NCBI GenBank assembly: GCA_035409945.1
Contig: DAONQC010000018.1
Location: 1-18,303, forward strand
Reading direction: 5' to 3'
DNA length: 18,303 nucleotides
Source of the DNA: MWEH01 sp035409945
Lineage (GTDB): Bacteria; Bacillota; Clostridia; Christensenellales; DTU072
Both the position numbers and the translations under genes were made by a program. Positions within the stretch are counted from its first letter, which is position 1, and the number at the start of each line of letters is the position of its first letter. This document shows positions 6,629 through 13,170 of the stretch, one piece after another. The notes under the pieces were generated by a model that was not told the origin of the DNA, searched no databases, and saw nothing but the letters and a program-made list of their open reading frames with translations.

Positions 6629-6903
6629 ATGAAAAAGAAAATCATTATGGTTTTAATTTTAACAACTATTTTTCTATTATTTTAGGAATGTCTGTGGCCT
6701 GTGGACCTAAAACACCTGAAAATGAAATTTTGGAAGTGAGGGTGTTTGTTAGGCCGGAAGATGCAAGGAAGGGAATATTATCATACGATGAGGCTAGTCC
6801 ATTAAGGGAAGTATCACGAGGCGAGCTTTATAGAGACTCTAATATTCCAAACGATCCATTTGAACCCAAAAATAAAAAATTATTGAATTTGCGGAAATTG
6901 TAA
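6629..6903 (+). pseudogene. Small lipoprotein gene broken in its signal peptide
   Basis: An ATG at 6629 follows GGAGG (6618-6622) and encodes MKKKIIMVLILTTIFLLF, then TAG at 6683-6685. A second frame continues LGMSVACGP and runs to a TAA at 6901-6903. Adding one T to the TTTT run at 6680-6683 fuses them into a lipoprotein signal peptide with lipobox SVAC followed by G, and about 70 further residues. The mature part reads ILEVRVFVRPEDARKG and later VSRGELYRDSNIPNDP, vaguely like the start of an InlB/Flg_new-type repeat, and ends in a basic LLNLRKL. It may therefore also be truncated at the C-terminus. An ATG at 6688 has no ribosome site, so translation of the second part alone is unlikely. The signal peptide resembles that of the BspA-like lipoprotein at 13171. 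Confidence 0.65.
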
Positions 6904-6921
6904 GGTTATGATTTGCAATGC

Positions 6922-7012
6922 GCATTTTGAAATTTGCTTTTTGGTGTAATATTTACATTTTGAATTTTGCTTTTTGGTGAAGAATATGCATTTTGAAATT
7001 TGCTTTTTTATA
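6922..7012 (+). repeat. Three 33-bp-period repeats upstream of the DUF4143 ATPase gene
   Basis: A 25-bp unit with consensus core CATTTTGAAATTTGCTTTTT occurs at 6922-6946, 6955-6979 and 6988-7012, with an exact period of 33 bp (about three helical turns). Copies 1 and 2 end in GGTG; copy 3 runs into the promoter, where its TTGCTT serves as the -35 box. Phased copies overlapping a promoter suggest operators for a repressor or activator. Confidence 0.8.
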
Positions 7013-7028
7013 CATGGTATGATATAAT
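7000..7028 (+). promoter_or_regulatory. Promoter of the DUF4143 ATPase gene
   Basis: TTGCTT (7000-7005) and TATAAT (7023-7028) are separated by 17 bp; an upstream ATG (TG at 7015-7016) does not form an extended -10. The -35 hexamer lies inside the third 33-bp-period repeat, so a protein bound there would compete directly with RNA polymerase. The leader to the start at 7061 is about 25 nt. Confidence 0.65.
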
Positions 7029-7060
7029 TTTAACACTATAACGTACGAAGGAGCCTTTCT

Positions 7061-8404
7061 ATGAAACTTAAAAGAAAAGCATACAATACCCTTCTTAAGT
7101 GGAAAGAAGAAAGTAGTGGTAAGTCAGCTATGCTTATTACCGGAGCAAGACGTGTTGGTAAGAGTTATTTGGCTGAAGAATTTGCGAAAAATGAATATAA
7201 ATCTTATGTTTTAATCAATTTCTCCAAAGCGTCTAAAGAATTAAGAGACATTTTTGATAATGATTTAATGGATCTTGATTTGTTTTTTAATAAGCTTTCT
7301 TTTATGTTCGGTGTAGAGCTTTTTGAAAGAGAGACGCTTTTTATTTTCGATGAAGTACAAAGATTTCCTAGAGCAAGAGAGGCGATAAAGTTTCTTGTCG
7401 AAGATGGACGGTATGATTATATTGAAACAGGTTCTCTTATATCACTTAAGCAAAACATAGATAACATCGTTATTCCTTCCGAAGAGGAGGAAATGAAGCT
7501 CTATCCTTTAGATTTCGAGGAGTTTCTTTGGGCAATGGGCGATGAGATTTCTATACCTTTTGCAAAAATATGTTTTGATAAACTTACACCTCTTGGTGCC
7601 GCTGCGCATAGAAAGTTGCTTAACAGTTTTCGCCAATATATGCTTGTAGGTGGTATGCCACAGGCTGTTACGGAGTATGTAGAGTCTAAAAGTTTTGCTA
7701 AAGTTGATCGTATCAAGAAGGCTATTTTACGCCTTTATAGACAAGATATTACACGTTTTGCCAAAGGATATGAAAGTAAAGTTTTAGCAATTTTTGATGA
7801 GATACCTGGACAGCTTTCTAGAAAAGAAAAGGAATTTTCCGTATCATCTCTTGAAAAAAATGCGAGATCTCGCACGTATGAAGATGCATTTATGTGGTTA
7901 ACGGAAGGAATGATAGTTAATAATTGTTATAATGCAACAGATCCTACAGTTGGACTATCTATGTATCTTAATCCTGCCACTAAAAAGTGTTATATGTTAG
8001 ATACAGGACTTTTGGTTACGCATGCGTTCAAAGACAATAATTATATAGATAACGAACTTTATAAAGCAGTTTTGCTAGATAAGATTAGTATAAATGAGGG
8101 TATGTTGATGGAAAATGTTGTTTCACAAACCTTCGTTTCCACCGGGCATAATCTGTTTTTTTATTCGCGTAATGATAGCCTGCAAAGACAAAATCATATG
8201 GAGATAGACTTTTTAATACAAAGAAATAATAAAATTTGTCCAGTTGAAGTAAAATCCTCTGCATACATTAAGCACTCATCTATTGATAAATTTATGGATA
8301 AGTTCAAGGGCCGTGTTGGACAACCATATATCCTCTACACTAAGGATGTTCTTGTTAAAAATGACATTATTCATTTACCAGTATATATGGCAATGTTTCT
8401 TTAG
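7061..8404 (+). CDS. AAA+ ATPase with C-terminal DUF4143 domain
   Basis: This 447-residue protein has Walker A GARRVGKS at 28-35 and Walker B LFIFDEVQ at 93-100, then a sensor-type ETGS at 122-125. A middle helical region contains YPLDFEEFL (148-156), typical of the 'AAA_14 plus DUF4143' ATPases common in anaerobes. The C-terminus shows E351, EIDFLI from 381 and PVEVKSS ending at 400. E...EID...EVK is the PD-(D/E)xK nuclease-like core of DUF4143. The ATG follows AAGGAG (7048-7053). Cellular role of the family is poorly defined; it has been linked to mobile or selfish-gene contexts, and many copies per genome are common. It has its own promoter with phased repeats and no partner gene in tight spacing, so it appears to be expressed alone. 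Confidence 0.9.
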   Translation: MKLKRKAYNTLLKWKEESSGKSAMLITGARRVGKSYLAEEFAKNEYKSYVLINFSKASKELRDIFDNDLMDLDLFFNKLSFMFGVELFERETLFIFDEVQRFPRAREAIKFLVEDGRYDYIETGSLISLKQNIDNIVIPSEEEEMKLYPLDFEEFLWAMGDEISIPFAKICFDKLTPLGAAAHRKLLNSFRQYMLVGGMPQAVTEYVESKSFAKVDRIKKAILRLYRQDITRFAKGYESKVLAIFDEIPGQLSRKEKEFSVSSLEKNARSRTYEDAFMWLTEGMIVNNCYNATDPTVGLSMYLNPATKKCYMLDTGLLVTHAFKDNNYIDNELYKAVLLDKISINEGMLMENVVSQTFVSTGHNLFFYSRNDSLQRQNHMEIDFLIQRNNKICPVEVKSSAYIKHSSIDKFMDKFKGRVGQPYILYTKDVLVKNDIIHLPVYMAMFL

Positions 8405-8467
8405 TTTTTTGTAGATAACCATTTTCAGTACAGTTACGGCATATCTTATTGATGATAAAAACACATT

Positions 8468-8489
8468 TGTTAGTCTTAAAGTACTAACA
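8468..8489 (+). other. Hairpin after the ATPase gene, weak terminator candidate
   Basis: TGTTAGT (8468-8474) and ACTAACA (8483-8489) pair over 7 bp with an 8-base loop, and flanking ACACA and TGTGT can extend the stem. T-runs follow only after about 25 bases, so it is not a canonical terminator. The rest of 8405-8639 shows no ORF or clear promoter. Confidence 0.3.
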
Positions 8490-8639
8490 TGTTGTGTTGT
8501 CTATGGAGCTTTTTAGTTGTTTTTTTTCATGTTCTCATACCAGTTTACATAATCTTTACATGAATTTTGCATTTGATAGTAGGTTTGTAAAGTTTTTTCA
8601 GGGTAAAATATTATTATGAAAAACGAAACTAGAGGCAAT

Positions 8640-8909
8640 ATGATGAAGAAAAAACTTGTTTCAAAGTCAATCATTGTTATCTTAATTTGTTTATTAATTA
8701 GTTGTGCATTAATTGTTTTAGGCGCGCTGTTATGGACTGGGATTGAAAAGCCATTGGCGCATTTTGTCATTTTAGCGATAGTTATGTTAGTTATAGGATT
8801 AATCTTTTTTATTACAGGTGCTTGTAAATGCAAAAAATTAGCTGATATACTAAAGCATAGTAAACTTGACGTACCGAAACATAATCAACTCAGTATGAAA
8901 ACAAATTAA
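8640..8909 (+). CDS. Small two-helix membrane protein
   Basis: The frame is open from 8616, but AGAGG at 8631-8635 favours the ATG at 8640 or 8643; the 8616 ATG has no ribosome site at proper distance. From 8640 the product is 89 residues, beginning MMKKKLVSKS. Two membrane helices follow (IIVILICLLISCALIVLGAL and FVILAIVMLVIGLIFFITGA), separated by a short WTGIEKPLAH loop. The C-terminal tail is basic, starts CKCKKLADILKHSK and is probably cytoplasmic. I do not recognise a family. It ends 11 bases before the TTG of the GPH symporter, so the two are cotranscribed and probably translationally linked. An accessory or stabilising role for the transporter is a guess. Confidence 0.65.
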   Translation: MMKKKLVSKSIIVILICLLISCALIVLGALLWTGIEKPLAHFVILAIVMLVIGLIFFITGACKCKKLADILKHSKLDVPKHNQLSMKTN

Positions 8910-8920
8910 GGAGACAGGGA

Positions 8921-10336
8921 TTGGAAGAGAAAAAATATTTAGCAAAGAAAGAGTGGGTAGGATTTGGACTAGCCGCAACAGCAGGATATATGGTCGCAGG
9001 AATATCGCAAATGTATTTGACGATATTTTTTACTGACATTTTATTATTAACTCCAACATTTATATTGGTTTTAATGTTAGTAGCAAGAGTTTGGGATGCA
9101 ATAAATGACCCCATCATGGGAGTTATTATTGATAAAACAAAAACTCGCTATGGGAAAATGAGACCCTATGTTTTTATGGGCTCAATTTTAATGGCTATTT
9201 CAACTGTTGTGTTATTTATGCCAATTACGGAAGCATCAGAAGCTGGCAGAATGGCGTTTGCAGCAATTGCTTATCTCATGTTTGGAATGATTTATACACT
9301 AGTAGATGTTCCAGCGATGGGGCTTATGAGTGTAGCTACTTTTAATGGAAAGGAAAGAAGTTCTCTACTTTCTTTTTATGTAACTGTTGGTTCAATCTTT
9401 GGATTGTTACCTATGGGACTATATTTAGTATTAGAGATGTTTATTCCTAAGAAATGGACATATTTTGTTTTAGCATGCATTGTTGGAGTAACTGCTTTAG
9501 TTGGCTATCTAACATTATTCTTTACAGCAAAAGAAAGATCTGCAACAGAAACGCAAAAAATCAAAGTGCTTGATATGTGGAAGATTGTTAAGAACAACAG
9601 GCCAATGGTATTAACCTTACTGATGTCAATGATTGCTTCACCAAGATATATAATATTGCCAGCATTAATGTACGTTGCAACATATGTAGTCAAAATTGGC
9701 ACACTAGAATCCGGCGCTGTACTACTTGTATTGAATTTAGTTATAGGTGCAGGTATGTTTCTTGGGATCTTATTAACTCCTCCATTATACAAAAAGATTG
9801 GATATAGAAAAGCAAGTATAGTAGCTGCAATTGTAGGTGGCGTTGGTCTTTCACTAGCATTTATTATGAGCAAAATAATACCAGGCAATGTCGCATATTA
9901 TGTAGCATTTCCATTTATGACGATAGGTGGACTAGGGCTTGGCGCATACAATGTTTTACCATATCCAATGGTAGGAGATAGCTTAGATTATCTAGAATGG
10001 AGAACTGGTGAGAGAATGGAAGGCATTTGTTTCAGTCTCAATTCGTTTGTAACAAAGTTTAATAATGCAGTTGGCTTTGTAGGTGTTATGGTAGCATTAA
10101 TTGCATTTAGCTTTGTTAAGCCAGTAGAACCGGGTGTTCCTCTACCTCAGTCACAAACAACCATAGATGGGATATTTGCAACTGTTACATTAATTCCAGG
10201 AATTTCGTTCTTCCTATCGATAATTCCCATGATACTTTATAATTTCACAGGTAAAAATAAAGAAAGGATTTTATCAGAACTTGCTGTTAAAAGACAAGAA
10301 AAGGCTGCAAATAAAGAATTAGAACAAACTGCATAA
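8921..10336 (+). CDS. GPH-family (MelB-like) sugar:cation symporter
   Basis: This 471-residue major-facilitator protein starts at TTG 8921, seven bases after AAGGAGA (8908-8914). It has about twelve hydrophobic segments. The GPH (glycoside-pentoside-hexuronide) signature is clear: RVWDAINDP at 56-64 and DKTKTRYGKMRPY at 71-83, corresponding to the R-x-W-D-A-x-x-D-P ... D-x-x-x-x-R-x-G-x-x-R-P pattern. The second-half motif DSLDYLEWRTGERMEG also matches the family. GPH proteins import oligosaccharides, glycosides or uronides with Na+ or H+, and substrate cannot be read from sequence. The C-terminus is a charged cytoplasmic tail. The upstream membrane protein is 11 bases away. A HAD enzyme 87-102 bp downstream may act on the imported sugar after phosphorylation; that is inference. 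Confidence 0.9.
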   Translation: MEEKKYLAKKEWVGFGLAATAGYMVAGISQMYLTIFFTDILLLTPTFILVLMLVARVWDAINDPIMGVIIDKTKTRYGKMRPYVFMGSILMAISTVVLFMPITEASEAGRMAFAAIAYLMFGMIYTLVDVPAMGLMSVATFNGKERSSLLSFYVTVGSIFGLLPMGLYLVLEMFIPKKWTYFVLACIVGVTALVGYLTLFFTAKERSATETQKIKVLDMWKIVKNNRPMVLTLLMSMIASPRYIILPALMYVATYVVKIGTLESGAVLLVLNLVIGAGMFLGILLTPPLYKKIGYRKASIVAAIVGGVGLSLAFIMSKIIPGNVAYYVAFPFMTIGGLGLGAYNVLPYPMVGDSLDYLEWRTGERMEGICFSLNSFVTKFNNAVGFVGVMVALIAFSFVKPVEPGVPLPQSQTTIDGIFATVTLIPGISFFLSIIPMILYNFTGKNKERILSELAVKRQEKAANKELEQTA

Positions 10337-10400
10337 CTTCTAACAAGATAGTTTTTACCAAATATAGGCTTGGGACATTAAGACATATTGTAGTTAGAAG
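10337..10400 (+). repeat. Inverted repeat between the symporter and HAD genes
   Basis: CTTCTAAC (10337-10344) and GTTAGAAG (10393-10400) are perfect 8-bp inverted copies 48 bp apart. There is no T-tract, so it is not a standard terminator; it could pair as a long-loop structure in a shared transcript, or be chance. Confidence 0.25.
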
Positions 10401-10438
10401 ATTTGATATAAAGTTAAACCGCATTGGCAGTATTTACA

Positions 10439-11089
10439 ATGATTTGCATAAAAGAAACGAAAGGATACATTTTTGATTTAGACGGGACTTTACTCGATTC
10501 AATGTGGGTTTGGGAATCTTTATATAAAGAGTTTTTGCAAGCGTATAACATAGAGTATGACAAAAGTTTTTTAACTGAAATTAATCATTTTACATTAAGC
10601 GAATGCGTTAGTTACACAATAAACAAGTTTTCATTAAATATATCTCACGAGCAAGCCCTGAAACAATGGGTGGATTTAGCAAACCATTACTATCAAAACA
10701 AAGTTTGTTTAAAGCCTGGGGCAAAGGAATTTTTATTATCAGCAAAAAAGAAAAATATTTTATTAGGAGTGGCAACTGCATTACCATACGACATGGCTAA
10801 ACTCAGCTTGGAGAGCTTACATGTTTTTAATTTGATTCATTCAATGACGTCTTTAGATGAAGTCAATGTTGATAAAAGCAAACCAGATATATATCTAAAA
10901 CAAGCTTCAAAAATGAAGTTAGATCCGAGCGATTGTGTTGTTTTTGAAGACAGCCACATTGGCATCATGTCAGCAAAAAAGGCAGGATTTACAACGGTTG
11001 GTGTATATGACTCATACAGTTATAACGATTTACTTAAAAGAAAAGCACATAAATACATAAAGGATTTCACTGAATTAGAAATTACATAA
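10439..11089 (+). CDS. HAD-superfamily hydrolase, beta-phosphoglucomutase-like
   Basis: From the ATG at 10439 the product is 216 residues. Neither this ATG nor an in-frame TTG at 10424 has a good Shine-Dalgarno; the ATG places motif I at the usual distance from the N-terminus. Motif I is FDLDGTLLDS with D13 and D15, followed by an alpha-helical subclass I cap. Motif II is the region LGVATALPYD (threonine in GVAT). Motif III is the lysine of DKSKPDIY, and motif IV is VVFEDSHIGI with the ED pair. This is the class IA layout of beta-phosphoglucomutases and small sugar-phosphate or nucleotide phosphatases. The FEDSHIGI motif close to the canonical FEDSxxGI fits. Substrate is unknown. Position after the GPH symporter would suit sugar-phosphate metabolism. 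Confidence 0.85.
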   Translation: MICIKETKGYIFDLDGTLLDSMWVWESLYKEFLQAYNIEYDKSFLTEINHFTLSECVSYTINKFSLNISHEQALKQWVDLANHYYQNKVCLKPGAKEFLLSAKKKNILLGVATALPYDMAKLSLESLHVFNLIHSMTSLDEVNVDKSKPDIYLKQASKMKLDPSDCVVFEDSHIGIMSAKKAGFTTVGVYDSYSYNDLLKRKAHKYIKDFTELEIT

Positions 11090-11226
11090 TGTTTGTGTTT
11101 TGCGAAGAAGTCTTTTTAAGTGAATAAAACATAGATTGTACTTAGGTTTTTCGTATTGTATAACGGTTAGGATTATACAGAATTAAAGGTAGATCTTAAC
11201 ATACCCTACGCATATTAGGGGAGCGT

Positions 11227-11244
11227 ATGAAAATAAAAATATGA
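11227..11244 (+). other. Five-codon decoy start (MKIKI) before the phosphoesterase gene
   Basis: ATGAAAATAAAAATATGA encodes MKIKI, nearly the same as the first residues (MKIKIK) of the true gene 59 bases downstream. It is preceded by GGGGAG, which can be partly hidden in a CCCTA/TAGGG hairpin (11204-11208 and 11216-11220). It could be a leader peptide or a diverged duplication of the gene start. Confidence 0.25.
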
Positions 11245-11285
11245 AGGTATACAAGATAGATTAAGCTAAGGATTAAAGGGAACAA

Positions 11286-12764
11286 ATGAAAATTAAAATA
11301 AAAACTATTTTTCAAAAGTTATTAGAAATAGTAGTTCTATCTGTAACTTTTACCGTAGCTTGTATTGTGAGGGCGGTTTTGACCATAACATTTTTAAACA
11401 GAATCTTTCGCAAAAAACTTTTTAAGTATGTAGAAACATTTGAAGATTTTAAAATTGAAAACGAGATACTGCCGGTAGAAGGAGAAGAAAACTGGGTTTT
11501 TACTGCTTCAAAATTTAAGGTTTTACAAATAACAGATGTGCATATTGGAGCAGGGGCATTAAGTTACAAAAAAGATAAGATGGCGATAAATGCAATAGCT
11601 TCTATGATAAAGGCTGAAAATCCTGATTTAGTCATACTAACAGGAGATCTAGCATATCCCATACCAATTTTAAGTGGAAATAAAAACAATCTTTTATGTC
11701 TACAGGTTTTAGCCAGGTTATTTGAAGTGCTAAATTCATACTGGACTTTTACTTTAGGTAATCACGATGTGGAGTTTTATGCAAAATATGCAAATGAAGA
11801 TTTAGTACGAGAAATAGGGAAAAGCAAAATGTGTCTTGCAAGGTTCCCAAAAGATACTAGTGTGCAAATAGACCATTTAATTGAGATTAAAACACCTGAT
11901 AATATAACTACAAGATGCTTAGTAATCTTAGATTCTCATTCCTACATTAAAGAAGATAAGTATGGAATGCATATGCAATATGACAATATAAAAGACACAC
12001 AGTTAGATTGGTATGAAAATAAAATAAACAAAATAACGCTAAACAACATAAGAACTGTAAAAAAAGAAAACAATCTAGAGATAAAAGAAGAACTACGGGG
12101 TAACGATTTGGATGAAACTGTATTATTAGAAAACCAAACTCTAGGTGTGTCTTGCCATTCGTCAGTTAATGATTCAGACGAAACTTCATTGCCAGCAAAC
12201 AGAGCCTCAGATAAGGTTACAGAGGTGCTGGTTAACGACCTAAACGAAATTGCACTGTTAGAAAACAGGCCAAGTTCCTCATTGTTTTTCCACATTCCCA
12301 TTAGAGAGTATAAGGACGCTTGGCTTAAATACTTAGATAACGGTAAAGAAAATACAGATGAAGTAAAATTAGATTTTGGAGTCATTGAAGAAAAAAATCG
12401 TATTGTTTACCACGGAGAAGGCGTGGATAATGTCTATGCTGTTGCTCAAAAAACTGGTTGCGATTCGATGTTTTGCGGACACGACCATTATAATAACATG
12501 TCAGTGCTATACACTAAAAATAAGGGCGACAGACCTATCCGTTTAACATATGGATTATCGCTTGACTATTTTGCTTATCCGTTCATTGCCAAAAGAGGAA
12601 GGCAACGAGGCTGTATGGTAATTACATATGAAAATAAAGACATACAGGTAGTTCAGTCTAACTATTACCAAGACAAATACATATCTAAATATGAAAAAGA
12701 AAAAGTTAAGGATATGGATATTATTTTAAACACCATTAACGAAACAAAAACTCCAAAAGCTTAA
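11286..12764 (+). CDS. Membrane-anchored metallophosphoesterase with internal 22-aa repeats
   Basis: This 492-residue protein starts at an ATG after AAAGGGA. A hydrophobic helix at about 13-38 anchors it, and the catalytic domain follows. Calcineurin-like metal motifs are complete: TDVH with D84 and H86, GD at 120-121, GNHD at 158-161, FHIP with H336, and GHDH at 398-401. The HIP, GHDH-Y-N and late Y-A-Y-P stretches resemble Dcr2-like phosphatases. Between residues about 273 and 338 there are three tandem 22-residue units starting NDLDET, NDSDET and NDLNEI, acidic and polar, just before the HIP motif; see the separate repeat entry. Natural substrate is unknown. It stands alone between the HAD gene (196 bp upstream) and its own terminator. 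The anchor has positive residues on both sides, so topology is uncertain. Confidence 0.88.
   Translation: MKIKIKTIFQKLLEIVVLSVTFTVACIVRAVLTITFLNRIFRKKLFKYVETFEDFKIENEILPVEGEENWVFTASKFKVLQITDVHIGAGALSYKKDKMAINAIASMIKAENPDLVILTGDLAYPIPILSGNKNNLLCLQVLARLFEVLNSYWTFTLGNHDVEFYAKYANEDLVREIGKSKMCLARFPKDTSVQIDHLIEIKTPDNITTRCLVILDSHSYIKEDKYGMHMQYDNIKDTQLDWYENKINKITLNNIRTVKKENNLEIKEELRGNDLDETVLLENQTLGVSCHSSVNDSDETSLPANRASDKVTEVLVNDLNEIALLENRPSSSLFFHIPIREYKDAWLKYLDNGKENTDEVKLDFGVIEEKNRIVYHGEGVDNVYAVAQKTGCDSMFCGHDHYNNMSVLYTKNKGDRPIRLTYGLSLDYFAYPFIAKRGRQRGCMVITYENKDIQVVQSNYYQDKYISKYEKEKVKDMDIILNTINETKTPKA
12102..12299 (+). repeat. Three 66-bp in-frame repeats within the phosphoesterase gene
   Basis: Units begin at 12102, 12168 and 12234, exactly 66 bp apart. 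Each encodes an N-D-x-(D/N)-E-x-x-L-x-x-N-(R/Q) pattern, namely NDLDETVLLENQ, NDSDETSLPANR and NDLNEIALLENR. The third unit runs into the conserved HIP segment. Keeping the frame and the acidic spacing while the DNA has diverged implies selection rather than a recent duplication. Confidence 0.75.
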
Positions 12765-12801
12765 ATTCATAAACAAATCCTGCTTGAAAGAGAAACAACA
12801 C

Positions 12802-12842
12802 AGCCACCACTCTAGCAAACTTCGTGTGGTTGGCTTCTTTTT
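12802..12842 (+). terminator. Terminator after the metallophosphoesterase gene
   Basis: AGCCACCAC (12802-12810) pairs with GTGGTTGGCT (12826-12835) with a single-base bulge, followed by TCTTTTTAA. It lies 38 bases after the stop codon. Confidence 0.7.
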
Positions 12843-12880
12843 AACTGCTGCATGTCTATTTTACTTGACTGTTACATAAT

Positions 12881-12921
12881 CCAAAATGTTGGTCAGTTAA
12901 ACTCCAGGATATTGGTCAGTT
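12881..12921. mobile_element. Possible IS21-family end remnant
   Basis: CCAAAATGTTGGTCAGTT (12881-12898) and CCAGGATATTGGTCAGTT (12904-12921) are direct repeats 23 bp apart sharing CC-A-TTGGTCAGTT. Multiple short terminal repeats carrying GGTCAGTT are, as I recall, common at IS21-family ends, where IstA binds. No istA or istB coding sequence is present nearby, so at most this is a solo end. The rest of 12765-13170 has no ORF; three GATAAT-like hexamers and a TATAAT (13109-13114) lie just upstream of the next gene. Confidence 0.35.
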
Positions 12922-13170
12922 CTGATCGAGATAATTAAAAATAAGCCTCAAATAAATTATAGAGCTTTAGAGCTTGCTTTTCTTCAAAAGGATAGATTTG
13001 GCCTATGAGCCTTTGTTGTGATTAAGCTACTACCGAATATGCCAAAATTTAACCGAATGCGCATAAGCTATTGTTTTAAATAAGAAAGCAAATGATAATG
13101 ATAATGGATATAATTTAGGAAAATTATAATAAGAAATAAAAACTCTAGAAATATCCAAGGAGCAAATGAA

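Noticed and set aside
6922..7012. CRISPR-like repeats before the ATPase gene
   Set aside because: The 8-bp intervals are too short for spacers; spacing and promoter overlap fit operators.
8513..8833. 106-codon minus-strand frame opposite the small membrane protein
   Set aside because: The + strand frame has a ribosome site, two clear helices and tight coupling to the symporter. The minus frame has none of these.
13095..13114. Fur-box-like GATAAT repeats upstream of the BspA-like gene
   Set aside because: Two adjacent GATAAT hexamers are present, but the inverted half (ATTATC) of a Fur box is missing, and the stretch is simple AT-rich sequence.
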